A stretch of 64,000 nt of DNA from Paeniglutamicibacter sp. Y32M11 (GCF_019285735.1 NZ_CP079107.1:3038001-3102000), one strand, 5' to 3'; numbered from the stretch's first letter, positions 52,337-62,216 are shown. Numbers and translations are program-made. The notes: generated by a model not told the origin, from the letters alone.

Positions 52337-52735
52337 ATGAAGAATCACCATTTCAGCCCTGCCCTGCACCAGTCCACGGCGCCATTTTCTCATTTCGTAC
52401 GCGACGGTGACACCGGCTATGTTTCGGGCATGATCGGCCAGCGTCCCGAGGACGGCGCCCTCGTTTCGGACGACATCGCCGAACAATGCACCGCCATGCT
52501 GAGAAATGTTGAAACTTTACTCACCGAGCTGGGCCTCACCCTGGCTAACCTGCTGCGGACGACCATTTACCTGACGGACTACAAGGACTTTAACGTCATT
52601 AACGACATCTACGCCGCTGCCATGAAAGCTCCCTATCCGGCGCGGACCACACTGCAGGTAGCCGGTCTGCCACTGGGTGCCAAGGTGCAGATCGATGCTG
52701 TGGTCACCATGAATGAGCACGGTCGCGTTTCTTAG
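52337..52735 (+). CDS. RidA-family (YjgF/YER057c/UK114) protein
   Basis: 132 residues, trimeric enamine/imine deaminase fold. The signature GLTLANLLRTTIYLTDYKDFNVINDIYAAAM and YPARTTLQVAGLPLGAKVQIDAV match RidA; the conserved arginine in PARTT is present. It would detoxify reactive 2-aminoacrylate made by PLP enzymes such as cysteine- or serine-handling ones, which fits the cystine ABC operon that follows. ATG at 52337 has GAGGAGAAG upstream. Confidence 0.9.
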   Translation: MKNHHFSPALHQSTAPFSHFVRDGDTGYVSGMIGQRPEDGALVSDDIAEQCTAMLRNVETLLTELGLTLANLLRTTIYLTDYKDFNVINDIYAAAMKAPYPARTTLQVAGLPLGAKVQIDAVVTMNEHGRVS

Positions 52736-52844
52736 CCTTAGGTCCGGCGACCGGGTCAGATAGCCAGGGTTATCGTGAGTCACGGTGTGTCGCCGTCATT
52801 CCAAAATTGAGCAGTCAAGATTGGATGTGACAAGGATTTTCGAC

Positions 52845-52862
52845 GCACTTCGGAATAAGTGC
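52845..52862. promoter_or_regulatory. Dyad GCACTT-N6-AAGTGC upstream of the cystine ABC operon
   Basis: Perfect 6-bp inverted repeat with six-base spacer, about 125 bases ahead of the ABC start at 52987. Candidate operator for a sulfur or amino acid regulator; no proof. The rest of the 52736-52986 region is otherwise featureless. Confidence 0.35.
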
Positions 52863-52986
52863 CTTATGCCTTGACGTTGGCCGTGTTAGCGTCGCATCAA
52901 GCTTTTATTTTCACGGTGTCTTGGATCAGCTGTGCCGCTACACCGAACTCGTAGATCATCTGGTCATTGAAAGGACCTCAACCTTC

Positions 52987-53808
52987 ATGAAACGTCAACT
53001 CGTTGCCTTGCTGTCCACCGCTCTGCTTGCGATCACCGTCAGCGGTTGCGCTTCGACTACCGAACCGTCGGCGTCCTCCCCGGCCTCGGGAACTGCTCCG
53101 GGTTTGACCCTGCAGCAGGTCAAGGACGCCGGGGTGCTGAAGGTCGGCACCGAGGGAACCTACAAGCCGTTTTCGTTCCATGAGGGTGGAACGGGCGCTT
53201 TGACCGGTTTTGATGTTGAGATCATTACCGCCGTTGCCGACAAGTTGGGCGTTAAGGCATCCTTCGAAGAAACCCAGTGGGACGCCATCTTTGCTGGTCT
53301 GGAGGGCAATCGCTTCGATGTGATCGCCAACCAGGTCACCATCAACGAGCAGCGCTCCGCCAAGTACCTCTTCTCGACTCCGTACACCGTCAGCACGGGC
53401 GTCTTGGTGACCAAGGCCGATAACACCGATATCACCTCCTTCGAAGCGTTGAAGGGCAAGAGCTCGGCGCAGTCACAGACCAGCAACTGGAACGCGCTGG
53501 CCAAGGAATCGGGGGCAAACGTTCAGGCGGTTGAAGGTTGGGCCCAGGCAGTGACCCTGGTTAAGCAGGGTCGCGTGGACGCAACGATCAACGACAAGTT
53601 GACCTACCTGGATTCGCAGAAGACCAAGAACGATCCAAGCATCAAGATCGCGGCCGAAACCACCGAGAAATCCGAAAGCGCCCTGACTTTCCGCAAGGGA
53701 AGCGAAGATCTGGTCAAGGCGGTCGACACGGCCATGGGCGAACTAGAGGCCGACGGCACCCTGGCCGAAATCTCTAACAAGTACTTTGGTGAAGACGTCA
53801 CCAAGTAG
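52987..53808 (+). CDS. Cystine-type amino acid ABC transporter binding lipoprotein
   Basis: 273 residues, family 3 periplasmic-binding fold anchored by a lipobox (ITVSGC). The sequence closely follows the cystine/FliY-like group: VGTEGTYKPFSFHE, LTGFDVEIITAVADKLGV, ETQWDAIFAGLEGNRFDVIANQVTI, KYLFSTPYTVSTGVLV. First gene of an SBP-permease-ATPase operon. ATG 52987 follows AAAGGA. Confidence 0.9.
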   Translation: MKRQLVALLSTALLAITVSGCASTTEPSASSPASGTAPGLTLQQVKDAGVLKVGTEGTYKPFSFHEGGTGALTGFDVEIITAVADKLGVKASFEETQWDAIFAGLEGNRFDVIANQVTINEQRSAKYLFSTPYTVSTGVLVTKADNTDITSFEALKGKSSAQSQTSNWNALAKESGANVQAVEGWAQAVTLVKQGRVDATINDKLTYLDSQKTKNDPSIKIAAETTEKSESALTFRKGSEDLVKAVDTAMGELEADGTLAEISNKYFGEDVTK

Positions 53809-53874
53809 GCTTCCTCGTATGCACGATCGCCGGAGATTTCCGGCGCCTTTCCAACGATCCAAGGAGAGCTGTCC

Positions 53875-54540
53875 ATGACAGTCGACTGGAATCTCTTCCT
53901 CGACTCGCTTTGGCCCATAACGCAGGGTGCCTTGAAGGGAACCATCCCGCTGTCGCTGATCAGCTTCGTTATTGGTCTGGCCATTGCGCTGCTCATGGCG
54001 CTGATGCGACTGAGCAAGAATGCGGTTGTCTCGTTTATTGCCCGGGCGTACATCTCCGCCATTCGGGGAACCCCACTGCTGGTTCAGTTGTTTGTGATTT
54101 TCTATGGGCTGCCATCTATTGGAGTCACGCTGAACCCGTGGCCAAGCGCCATCATTGCTTTTTCGCTTAATGTTGGTGGTTACGCTGCCGAGGTCATCCG
54201 TGCGGCAATTCTGTCTGTCCCCAAGGGACAGTGGGAGGCGGGCTACACCATTGGAATGTCACGAACGCTGACTCTGCGCCGGCTGATTCTTCCGCAGGCC
54301 GCCCGGGTTGCTGTTCCGCCGTTGTCCAATACCTTCATCTCGTTGATCAAGGACACCTCCCTTGCCTCCGTGGTCTTGGTGACGGAGGCGTTCCGTAAGG
54401 CTCAAGAGATTGCGGCATTCAGCCAGGAATTTATGCTGATCTACATCGAAGCTGCCCTCATTTATTGGGTGATCTGCCTGGTGCTCTCCATGGGCCAGAC
54501 TCGCTTGGAAAGAAGGTTTGATCGATATGTCGCACGCTAG
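53875..54540 (+). CDS. Amino acid ABC transporter permease
   Basis: 221 residues, five membrane helices of the His/Glu/Gln/Cys permease type. IRGTPLLVQLFVIFYGLP, the EAA-type loop GQWEAGYTIGMSRTLTLRRLILPQAARVAVPPLSN contacting the ATPase. It overlaps the ATPase start by 14 bases. Imports probably cystine with its operon partners. Confidence 0.93.
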   Translation: MTVDWNLFLDSLWPITQGALKGTIPLSLISFVIGLAIALLMALMRLSKNAVVSFIARAYISAIRGTPLLVQLFVIFYGLPSIGVTLNPWPSAIIAFSLNVGGYAAEVIRAAILSVPKGQWEAGYTIGMSRTLTLRRLILPQAARVAVPPLSNTFISLIKDTSLASVVLVTEAFRKAQEIAAFSQEFMLIYIEAALIYWVICLVLSMGQTRLERRFDRYVAR

Positions 54541-55309
54541 TAATTCCACCGAACCCACGGTCTTGCTGAAGGCCACGGGTCTGCAAAAGAGCTTTGGTGA
54601 CCATGAGGTCCTCACTTCCATCGATCTTCAGATCGGTAAGGGGCAGGTGCTGGCCCTGATCGGTCCCTCCGGTTCCGGTAAGACAACGGTATTGCGCTGC
54701 CTGAACGGTTTGGAGATCCCGGACGGTGGCGAGGTGGCCTTCGATCAAGGCCCGGCGGTGTCCTTTACGTCCAAAACGACGCAAAAGCAGGCTCAGGTTC
54801 TGCGCTCCCGTAGTGCCATGGTTTTTCAGAACTACAACCTCTTCCCGCATATGACGGTCCTTGAAAATGTCATTGAGGGTCCGGTGATGGTGCAAAGGCG
54901 CAAGCGCGCCGAGGCCATCGCCGAGGCCGAATCTCTTCTGGCGCGGGTGGGTCTGGCCGAAAAGCGCGACCAATACCCGCATCAGCTTTCCGGAGGACAG
55001 CAGCAGCGCGTCGGGATCGTGCGGGCGTTGGCGTTGAAGCCGTCGCTGTTGCTCTTTGACGAGCCGACCTCGGCCCTGGATCCGGAATTGGTCGGAGATG
55101 TCCTGCGGGTCATCAAGGAGCTGGCCGATGAGGGATGGACCATGGTCCTGGTGACCCACGAGTTGGCCTTCGCCCGCGAGGTGGCCGACGAGATTGTGTT
55201 CATGGATCAAGGCGTGGTCGTTGAACGTGGCCACCCCGATGTGGTGCTGCGTGCACCGCAAAATGAACGTACCCAGCAGTTTGTGCACCGTCTGCTCAAC
55301 CCGTTCTAG
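54527..55309 (+). CDS. Amino acid ABC transporter ATP-binding protein
   Basis: 260 residues. Walker A GPSGSGKTT, Q-loop VFQNYNLFPH, signature LSGGQQQRV, Walker [17 protein letters not shown], and the H-loop VTHELAFARE. Energises the preceding permease. ATG at 54527 is preceded by AGAAGG; the frame can start at 54518. Confidence 0.93.
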   Translation: MSHASNSTEPTVLLKATGLQKSFGDHEVLTSIDLQIGKGQVLALIGPSGSGKTTVLRCLNGLEIPDGGEVAFDQGPAVSFTSKTTQKQAQVLRSRSAMVFQNYNLFPHMTVLENVIEGPVMVQRRKRAEAIAEAESLLARVGLAEKRDQYPHQLSGGQQQRVGIVRALALKPSLLLFDEPTSALDPELVGDVLRVIKELADEGWTMVLVTHELAFAREVADEIVFMDQGVVVERGHPDVVLRAPQNERTQQFVHRLLNPF

Positions 55310-55338
55310 GTCGCGGAGAAACAGCGGGGAAGCATGAG

Positions 55339-55376
55339 AAAGGCCCAGCGCCGGGGAAACTTGGAGCTGGGCCTTT
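55339..55376. terminator. Bidirectional terminator between two ABC operons
   Basis: AAAGGCCCAGC (55339-55349) and GCTGGGCCTTT (55366-55376) pair exactly, with A-rich/T-rich flanks in both directions. Lies between the convergent stops at 55309 and 55408. Confidence 0.85.
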
Positions 55377-55407
55377 GCTGTACCCGAAGGGTTGTCTTAG
55401 GGACGCG

Positions 55408-56364
55408 TTAGTCTTTCAGCCCCGCAGGATTCAACTCCGAGGCCTTGATCGCTTCTTCACCCAGCGACCACTTGTCCAGGATTTCTTGGTACAGACCCGA
55501 TTCGATCAAGCCGTTGATGCCAGCCTGGGAGGCCTCGGCCAATCCGCTGCCCTTTTTTACCGTTACGGCGATGTTTGCGGCATCCGGCCAGCCGCCGGGC
55601 ACGAGGCCCGCCAGACGAGTTTTACCGTCGGTGATCGCCTTGTAAGCACCGGTGGCATTGGGGCCAAATGATGCGTCCGCCCGCCCGGAATTCAGTGCGA
55701 TGGTGCCCAAGGCCTCGTCGTCGTAGTACTGGAAGTCAACCGGTGCCAGACCCGCACTCTTGTTTTTCTTGTCCCACGCCAACAAGATCTTTTCCTGATT
55801 GGTCCCGGACCCGACGATGATCCGCAATCCGGCAACGTCCTTGGGCTCCTTGATCTCGGTGACCTTGGAGTCCGTAGCAACATAGAAGCCAAGTTTGTCT
55901 TCGCGATATGTGGCGAAATCGAACTTCTTCTTGCGTTCCTCGGTCACCGTGACGTTAATGATCGCTACTTCGTATTTGCCCGATTCCACTCCCAGCGGCC
56001 AGTCCGGCCACGACACCGGAACCAGCTCGGCCTTCAGCCCGAGAGATTCGGCCAGGGCCACGGCGATGTCTGCCTCGTTGCCGATGACGGTTTTATTGTC
56101 GGTGGCAAAGAGCGCCAGTGGGGCAGCCCCCGGAACGATGGCAACCCTCAATTTTCCATCCGCCGCAACGGCTTCTGGCAGCAATTTTTCTGCTGCTTGC
56201 ACCGGGGCGGCAGCCTTCCGGTGCTGCTCAGGAGCAAGATTGAACCCCGTTGCCTGAGTTGATTCGCCGGCCGCGGTGGCAGCCCCGGGATCGGAACAAC
56301 TCGAGAGCAACAACCCCAATGCTGCAACCCCAATCAGCAGCGAAGCGCTTGTACCTTTTTTCAT
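55408..56364 (-). CDS. ABC transporter binding lipoprotein 2 (polar amino acid type)
   Basis: 318 residues, lipobox LLLSSC near residue 23 followed by DPGAATA. Family 3 solute-binding: AIVPGAAPLALFATDNKTVIGNEADIAVALAESLGLKAELVPVSWPDWPLG. It shares with the other lipoprotein of this operon the unusual pieces SDPG.ATA, PEQ.R and GTNQEKILLAW. Starts with an ATGA overlap with the LLM monooxygenase stop and is the last gene of the operon. Two binding proteins feeding one transporter suggests two related ligands. Confidence 0.88.
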   Translation of the reverse strand: MKKGTSASLLIGVAALGLLLSSCSDPGAATAAGESTQATGFNLAPEQHRKAAAPVQAAEKLLPEAVAADGKLRVAIVPGAAPLALFATDNKTVIGNEADIAVALAESLGLKAELVPVSWPDWPLGVESGKYEVAIINVTVTEERKKKFDFATYREDKLGFYVATDSKVTEIKEPKDVAGLRIIVGSGTNQEKILLAWDKKNKSAGLAPVDFQYYDDEALGTIALNSGRADASFGPNATGAYKAITDGKTRLAGLVPGGWPDAANIAVTVKKGSGLAEASQAGINGLIESGLYQEILDKWSLGEEAIKASELNPAGLKD

Positions 56365-57767
56365 GCTCCAACCTCAATAATCGTTGTGTCTGAGTGATGT
56401 TTTGCGGTGGCTGGTTCAACAGCATCCAGCCCCAGATTTTCGCGTAATGTGCTTCCGCTGTATTCGGTGGGGTAGATGCCACGTTCCTGAAGTTCGGGAA
56501 CCAGATGGTTGACGATGTCATCGAGACCATTGGGAATTAACCACGGGGTGACATTGAATCCATCGACCAGTCCCCGGGCCGCGAATTGCTCGAGCCGGTC
56601 GGCGACTTGGGTGTAAGAACCGGCGAAGGTGCCATCGGAACGTCCGGATTTTGCTCGCACAAATTCCAGAATATTCAGGCCCTGGGCCGTGGCGGTTTCT
56701 CGCCATTCGCGAGTCAGTTCAACGGGCTTGGCCCCCTGGAAACCACTACCGCGGGTGACATCAGATTCACTGATCTTCGGGTCGAAGCTCGGCAGCGGGC
56801 CCTCCGGGTCAATTCCCTCCAGCGATTCACCCCAAAACTGCTCGAGGTAGGCCAGTGCCTGTTGCGGGCCAATCTGTTGCTCCTTGACCCAGCGTCTCTT
56901 TTCCTCGGCGGCTTGTGGAGTCTCGGCCAGAATGAATTCTGCCCCGGGCATGATCTTGACCGCGCTGGCGGCGCGTCCTGCCTTCAGCGTGCGAGCGGTG
57001 ATATCGGCGCGGAAATCCGTGGCGGCCTGTAGCCCCGTATGGGCCGAAAAGATGACATCGGCCTGGCGCGCTGCGAAGTCCCGGCCTTCGTCGGAGTCTC
57101 CGGCTTGGAAGAGTACCGGCCGGCTTTGTGCGCTGCGCGGTAGCCGCGAGGTGTAATCGATGGTGTAGTGGGCACCCTGGTGCTCGATCGGCGTTGCCGC
57201 ACCGGGCTTGAGCCACGAGGCCTGACGCCCGGTGGCGGCAATATCTTCGGAGCCCCACGAATCCCAGATGGCCTTGGCCGTCTCCACAAAGGCCTCCGCG
57301 TGGGTGTACCGGTCTTGGTGGTCGAGGTACCCGCCACGACGGAAGTTCGCTCCGGTCCAGGCATTGTCTGTGGTCACGATGTTCCAGGCGGCACGGCCCC
57401 CGGAGAGCAAATCGAGGGATGCCAGTCGGTGGGCCAGATCCGCCGGGTCGTTATACGTGGTGTTCTGCGTGGCCACCAAGCCGATGTTGGATGTCACCGC
57501 GGCAAGGGCCGCCAGCATGGTTTGGGCGTCGGGCCGTCCCACCACATCAAGGTCATGCACTGCCCCGAGGTGCTCGCGCAAACGCAGACCCTCGCCGAGG
57601 AAGAACGCCGAGAACAGCCCGCGTTCGGCGGTCTGGGCCAGACGACGGAAGGACTCGAAATCGGTCTGAGATCCAGCTTCGGGAGTCTTCCATACGGTAT
57701 TTGAATTCACGCCCTGGAAAAATACTCCTAGGCGGATGTGGTTTTCGGTGGGCTGCTCTGTGCTCAT
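56361..57767 (-). CDS. LLM flavin monooxygenase, NtaA/SnaA/DszA family
   Basis: 468 residues, two-component FMNH2-dependent monooxygenase fold. Motifs: GVFFQGVNSNTVWKTPEAGSQTDFESF, LSGGRAAWNIVTT, NFRRGGYLDHQDRYTHAEAF, QAGDSDEGRDFAARQADVIFSAH. Relatives open aminocarboxylates, sulfur heterocycles or S-substituted cysteines (for example YxeK, YtnJ). The needed flavin reductase is not in the window. ATG at 57767 has CAGGAG upstream; the long frame to 58037 is not coding. Confidence 0.9.
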   Translation of the reverse strand: MSTEQPTENHIRLGVFFQGVNSNTVWKTPEAGSQTDFESFRRLAQTAERGLFSAFFLGEGLRLREHLGAVHDLDVVGRPDAQTMLAALAAVTSNIGLVATQNTTYNDPADLAHRLASLDLLSGGRAAWNIVTTDNAWTGANFRRGGYLDHQDRYTHAEAFVETAKAIWDSWGSEDIAATGRQASWLKPGAATPIEHQGAHYTIDYTSRLPRSAQSRPVLFQAGDSDEGRDFAARQADVIFSAHTGLQAATDFRADITARTLKAGRAASAVKIMPGAEFILAETPQAAEEKRRWVKEQQIGPQQALAYLEQFWGESLEGIDPEGPLPSFDPKISESDVTRGSGFQGAKPVELTREWRETATAQGLNILEFVRAKSGRSDGTFAGSYTQVADRLEQFAARGLVDGFNVTPWLIPNGLDDIVNHLVPELQERGIYPTEYSGSTLRENLGLDAVEPATAKHHSDTTIIEVGA

Positions 57768-57801
57768 GTTTTTCTCCTGGGTCTCAAGGTTTTGCGCGGG
57801 C

Positions 57802-58875
57802 CTAGAGCGCGGCGAACTGGTTGGTGGCCGCCGGCAGGCCGAGCACCTCGCGCAGCGTATTACCGGTGGTGATGGGCGCCAGCAGCTGGGATTTGCGCAG
57901 CTCGGGAAGCACCAGCGCGGCGAATTCCGCCGCATCAATGGATAGCACCGCGGGGTGCAAACGTACCCCCGATACCAACGGCAGCAAGGTCCGCAGAAAT
58001 GCGGTGAAGTCTTCGGCGCTACCCACAAAGCGGGCATGCGCCGGTTCAGTGTTCTCCCAGCAATTCAGCGTTTCGAGCCGTGCGGCGGCGCTCTCCCCCG
58101 CGGCGTCAAGAAGAAACTCGACTTCGGCAAAGCGCCGGCCGGTCCCGGCCCCCGCATGGGCGGCCTCGAGCAGGGCACCAAGATCCGGAGCCCCGAAGAG
58201 CACGGCGTCGTGGCCCTCGGCCAGCTGCTCGGGGGCGAAGATCGGCAGCTGTCCGGCAATGGGACGCTGACTGATGGCCGGGCCCTTGATGGAAAAGCGC
58301 TGACCGGTGAAATCCACATAATGGACCTTGGTCCTATCCAGGTACCGTCCGGTGTCGACGTCCTTGATCACCGCGTCGTCCTCCCAGCTGTCCCAGAGTC
58401 GGCGACCGACCTCGACAACATCGGCAATCTCGGTGCGCAGATCTTCGGCCGCTACCGCATCGCGTCCCACGGCCGCACCCTCAGCGGGGTTACCGGTACC
58501 CGACACGATCCAACCGCCGCGTCCGGCGGAGACGGAGTCCAAGGCCGAGAGCTGGGTCGCGAGATGGAATGGTTCGGTGTAGATAGCGTCGGCAACGGGG
58601 AGCAGTCCAATACTGTGGGTCAATGGGCCGAGGTAGGCGGCGCGCTGGATGGCATCAAGTCGAGCGTCCGGCCCGTGCTCGGGAGCCAGCCGGGTGTCTT
58701 GAAAGCTCACCGCGTGGAAGCCGGCGGATTCGGCAGCCAGAACGCTTTTGGCGGTGTGACTGGCTTGAAGCACGTTGGCCGGTCCTGCGGGGTCAAGGCG
58801 CCAGGCCGCGGGATGCGCACCTGCCCCGTCAACTTCAAGGATCAACACTGCGCGGTGTACCGGTGAGGTCGTCAT
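57802..58875 (-). CDS. LLM-class flavin-dependent oxidoreductase, divergent
   Basis: 357 residues, same bacterial luciferase-like fold but shorter and divergent: AWRLDPAGPANVLQASHTAKSVLAAESAGFHAVSFQDTRL, LSALDSVSAGRGGWIVSGTGNPAEGAAVGR, and a C-terminal TLREVLGLP that recurs at the end of the NtaA-type partner (TLRENLGLD). Probably a second monooxygenase acting on the same substrate class. It is a middle gene of the operon, 34 bases before the NtaA-type gene. Confidence 0.82.
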   Translation of the reverse strand: MTTSPVHRAVLILEVDGAGAHPAAWRLDPAGPANVLQASHTAKSVLAAESAGFHAVSFQDTRLAPEHGPDARLDAIQRAAYLGPLTHSIGLLPVADAIYTEPFHLATQLSALDSVSAGRGGWIVSGTGNPAEGAAVGRDAVAAEDLRTEIADVVEVGRRLWDSWEDDAVIKDVDTGRYLDRTKVHYVDFTGQRFSIKGPAISQRPIAGQLPIFAPEQLAEGHDAVLFGAPDLGALLEAAHAGAGTGRRFAEVEFLLDAAGESAAARLETLNCWENTEPAHARFVGSAEDFTAFLRTLLPLVSGVRLHPAVLSIDAAEFAALVLPELRKSQLLAPITTGNTLREVLGLPAATNQFAAL

Positions 58876-58909
58876 GGTTCTCTTCTTCCTGAGGCTCGGT
58901 GACTGATGG

Positions 58910-59926
58910 CTAGTTTGCTGTGAAGTTCTCGGCGGTGACGGCGTCCGAAGACTTCACCGCTTCCTCGCCCAGTCCCCAACGGTCCAGGACCTGGGCGTAG
59001 GTGCCCTCGGAGATCAGTTCGTTGATCGCGTTGGCAATCGGTTCTGCCAGCCCGTTGCCACGTTTGGAGGTGGCGGCCACCAGAGTTGAGGCGGGCCAAC
59101 CGGCGTTGATCTTGCCGACCACTTTGAGGTCGTCACGGCTGTTTTGGCGGTAGACGGTGGACGGGTACGGCGCGATATTCAAATCGATGCGACCCGAGGA
59201 CAGCGCCAAGATGGTATCGGCGTCCGAGGAGTAGTACTGAAGTTCGGCCGGGGCCTTGCCGGCGTCGGTAAGTTCCTTGTTCCAGGCGATCAAGATCTTT
59301 TCTTGATTTGTCCCGGCACCCACGGAAATCTTTTTGCCCGAAATGTCATCGGCCCCCTCGACCGTCCCGGAGTAGTCCTTTTTCGCTTCAAATCCCATGA
59401 AGGCCGCACGGTACGGGGCAAAGTCATACTTCTTGACGCGTTCGGCATTGATGCCCACGTTGGAGAAGACCACCTCCACCGCGCCAGAGTCCGTCTTGAG
59501 CGGCCAGTTTTCCCAGCTCGTGAGTTGCAGGTCCAACTCCAGTCCGAGTTTGTCGGCGACCAATTGCGCCAGGTCGGTCTCGGTTCCCACCAATGTGGTG
59601 TTGTCCGTGGCATGGAAGGTCAATGGAATGGAACCCGCGGAGGTGGCAACCGTCAGTTTGCCGTCCTTGCCGATGGAGTTCGGGAGGCTGTCGGCCAGCT
59701 TCTGGTCTTTGGTGGAGCGGATGCGGTTCTGTTCCGGGGAGGTGTTGTAGGTGATGGATCCGGCGGCGGCCGCCGCACCGGGGCCGCTTGGTGTGCCAGC
59801 CGTGGCGCTGCCCGGGTCTGAGCATCCGGTCAACGATAGGGCAGCGGCTGCTGCCACGGTGAGCACCGTTAGAACGTGGCGCTGCGGCTTCAGTGCGGTG
59901 GTGTCCGAAAGCGAGAGTTTCTTCAT
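58910..59926 (-). CDS. ABC transporter binding lipoprotein 1 (polar amino acid type)
   Basis: 338 residues, lipobox LSLTGC then SDPGSATAG. Binding-protein core: TVATSAGSIPLTFHATDNTTLVGTETDLAQLVADKLGL, VVFSNVGINAERVKKYDFAPYRAAF, VGAGTNQEKILIAWNKE. Paralogue of the lipoprotein at the operon end. Follows the ATPase gene by 44 bases. Confidence 0.88.
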   Translation of the reverse strand: MKKLSLSDTTALKPQRHVLTVLTVAAAAALSLTGCSDPGSATAGTPSGPGAAAAAGSITYNTSPEQNRIRSTKDQKLADSLPNSIGKDGKLTVATSAGSIPLTFHATDNTTLVGTETDLAQLVADKLGLELDLQLTSWENWPLKTDSGAVEVVFSNVGINAERVKKYDFAPYRAAFMGFEAKKDYSGTVEGADDISGKKISVGAGTNQEKILIAWNKELTDAGKAPAELQYYSSDADTILALSSGRIDLNIAPYPSTVYRQNSRDDLKVVGKINAGWPASTLVAATSKRGNGLAEPIANAINELISEGTYAQVLDRWGLGEEAVKSSDAVTAENFTAN

Positions 59927-59970
59927 GATCAGGGGTCCTTATGCGTGAGTGGACAAGTGGTCCGGGGGGC

Positions 59971-60777
59971 TCAGAGGTGGAAGGCTGGTTCGATGACCTT
60001 GGAGAGGAATTCCTTGGTTCGTGCCTGTTGCGGTGCACCAAAAATCTGTGTCGGAGTTCCCTCTTCAACGATGTTCCCGGCATCCATGAAGACCACCCGG
60101 TCGGCAACATCGCGGGCGAAGCCCATTTCGTGGGTGACCACGATCAGCGTGGTGCCATCCTGGGCCAGGGCGCGGATGACGTCGAGCACCTCGCCAACCA
60201 GTTCCGGGTCCAGCGCGGAGGTTGGCTCGTCGAATAGCACCACCTTGGGATTCAACGCCAGCGCTCGGGCGATCGCCACGCGCTGCTGTTGCCCGCCGGA
60301 GAGTTGCCGGGGGTAGGCGTCAGCCCGATCTTCGAGTCCCACGCGGCGCAGCAGGGCCAGCGCCTGTGCTGTCACTTCGACTCGGTCGCGGCCCTGAGCC
60401 TGGATGGGTGCCTCGATAATGTTGGCCAGCGCGGTGAGGTGAGGGAACAGATTGAAGTTCTGGAAGACCATGCCCACGTGCGTGCGCTGACGCAGCACCT
60501 CCTTTTCACGCAACTCGTGCAGCTGGTTGCCGCGGATCTTGTAGCCCATCAGAGCACCGTCAATGGTGATGGTGCCGCCGTCAAGCTTTTCCAGGTGATT
60601 GATGGTGCGCAGAAGGGTAGATTTTCCGGATCCGGAAGGACCCAGAATGGCCACCACTTCTCCCGGATTGATCCGCAGGTTGATGCCCTTGAGCACTTGG
60701 TTGGTCCCAAAGGCCTTATGGACGTCGCGGATTTCAACCAGGCCGCGAGTGGGGGCTTCGGTGGACGTGATGCTCAT
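59971..60777 (-). CDS. ABC transporter ATP-binding protein (amino acid type)
   Basis: 268 residues. Walker [11 protein letters not shown]-loop [10 protein letters not shown], signature [13 protein letters not shown], Walker [20 protein letters not shown] at 60777 overlaps the permease stop (ATGA) and starts the conserved domain; the frame runs open to 61125 but that part is antisense-like sequence over the permease gene. Confidence 0.93.
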   Translation of the reverse strand: MSITSTEAPTRGLVEIRDVHKAFGTNQVLKGINLRINPGEVVAILGPSGSGKSTLLRTINHLEKLDGGTITIDGALMGYKIRGNQLHELREKEVLRQRTHVGMVFQNFNLFPHLTALANIIEAPIQAQGRDRVEVTAQALALLRRVGLEDRADAYPRQLSGGQQQRVAIARALALNPKVVLFDEPTSALDPELVGEVLDVIRALAQDGTTLIVVTHEMGFARDVADRVVFMDAGNIVEEGTPTQIFGAPQQARTKEFLSKVIEPAFHL

Positions 60778-61823
60778 CGGGTTCCAATCGTGGTCCGGGT
60801 GCGGATGGTGAAGAAGCGGCGGAGTTTCTGCGTCGGGGTATCGGGCAGCGTGCGCACCGCTCCCTTGGAGTAGTGGCGTTCGATGTAGTACTGGGCCACC
60901 GAAAGCACCGAGGTGATCACGATGTACCAGCAGGTGGCCACGAGCAGCAGCGGCAGGACTTGCTGGGTACGTGAGTAGATGACCTGGACGGTATAGAACA
61001 GTTCGCCGTAGGCCAGCACGTAGACGATCGAGGTGCCCTTGACCAGGCCGATGATCTCGTTGAAGGCCGTGGGCAGAATCGAACGCATGGCCTGTGGCAG
61101 CACAATCCGGGTGGATCGGCGCCACGGCGGGATGCCCAGGGCCGCCGCTGCCTCGAGCTGTCCTTGATCCACCGAAAGAATGCCACCGCGAATAATCTCG
61201 GCAGAATAGGCGGCCTGGTTTAAGGTCAGTCCCAGCACGGCAGCGGCGAATTGGCTGATGAGCGTGGTGGTGTTGATTTCAAAGAACGTCAGCGAGGTGA
61301 AGGGGATGCCGAGGCTGACCTTTTCGTAGAGGTAACCCAGGTTGTACCAAAGCAGCAGCTGGACCAGCAGTGGGGTTGAACGGAAAATCCAGGAGAAGGT
61401 CCAAGATACCGACGAGAACAGCGGGGAGGCCGACAGCCGCATCAGCGCCAAGATGAATCCGAGAACAAAACCCAAAACGCCGCAGATGATGGTGAGCTTC
61501 AAGGTCTCGCCGAGTCCGCGGATCACCGATTCGGCGGTGAACCATTGGGCGACCACTCCCCATTCCCACCGTGGGTTGGTGAACAGGGAGTAGAGGATCG
61601 CTGCCAGCACCAGGCCAACCACGGCAGTTCCCACCCAACGGGCTGGGTGCCGTGCGGGAATAATCCCGGGGCGCAATGACGCCAAGGTGTCCGGCCCAAA
61701 GGTCGATTCGGTGATGGGGTTGAACTGTCCCTGGGAGGTTGACGGAGTACTGGATTCCGCTACTGGCCCGGACTCTTCATGAAGTTCGGGATCGATCTCG
61801 GTGGTTGGTGTTGCGGCACCCAT
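60774..61823 (-). CDS. ABC transporter permease (amino acid type)
   Basis: 349 residues: a ~70-residue N-terminal cytoplasmic extension, then His/Glu/Gln/Cys-type permease helices ([53 protein letters not shown]) and the coupling loop [31 protein letters not shown]. First gene of the six-gene operon. ATG at 61823 has a strong AAGGAGG six bases upstream. Confidence 0.92.
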   Translation of the reverse strand: MGAATPTTEIDPELHEESGPVAESSTPSTSQGQFNPITESTFGPDTLASLRPGIIPARHPARWVGTAVVGLVLAAILYSLFTNPRWEWGVVAQWFTAESVIRGLGETLKLTIICGVLGFVLGFILALMRLSASPLFSSVSWTFSWIFRSTPLLVQLLLWYNLGYLYEKVSLGIPFTSLTFFEINTTTLISQFAAAVLGLTLNQAAYSAEIIRGGILSVDQGQLEAAAALGIPPWRRSTRIVLPQAMRSILPTAFNEIIGLVKGTSIVYVLAYGELFYTVQVIYSRTQQVLPLLLVATCWYIVITSVLSVAQYYIERHYSKGAVRTLPDTPTQKLRRFFTIRTRTTIGTR

Positions 61824-62216
61824 GTGCCACCTCCTTCTGCGCTGCACGGCTACTGCGGTGCATTGTTGGGTTCTTTGGTTGTGGTGAACTGCGAAGTTTT
61901 TCCGCGGTGTTCAACCAAGCTAAGGGGCTGATTTCGGACCCGGCAAACGAGGCTACTTGGTGGGCCGCTTCGGGAAATATGGCGCAACAGTTCCCTGGCG
62001 GACCCCTTCGGCTGCATGGTTTTCACGACGTTTTATGACGACTTGTCTCGTGGCATTGCGCTAGGTCACCTTGCACGTCGTGGGCGCTTTCGGCCATCCC
62101 CACAGCATGCCTAGGCTGGCTGAACACGGTGCGGATCGACGGTTCACGAAACCACCCTTGGTCCGGGAAGCGTCCAAAACTTTTCACCGCAGCAGACGTA
62201 GAACAGGAGCATCACC
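61824..62216. other. 393-base divergent control region
   Basis: Lies between the operon start at 61823 (minus) and the FAD-protein ATG at 62217 (plus). No open frame that looks coding. It must hold both promoters and probably an operator; a distant pair CACGACG (62024-62030) and CGTCGTG (62076-62082) is the only dyad noted, and it is weak. No riboswitch recognised. Confidence 0.5.

Noticed and set aside
52871-52900. TTGACG as -35 of the cystine ABC operon
   Set aside because: No acceptable -10 hexamer 16-18 bases downstream could be found; left unassigned.
57768-58037. Extended N-terminus for the NtaA-type monooxygenase
   Set aside because: The extra codons overlap the divergent LLM gene in another frame, are cysteine- and arginine-rich, and no ribosome site supports it; CAGGAG precedes ATG 57767.
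60778-61125. Extended N-terminus for the ABC ATPase
   Set aside because: It overlaps the permease gene and reads as histidine- and proline-rich out-of-frame translation; ATG 60777 coincides with an ATGA overlap.
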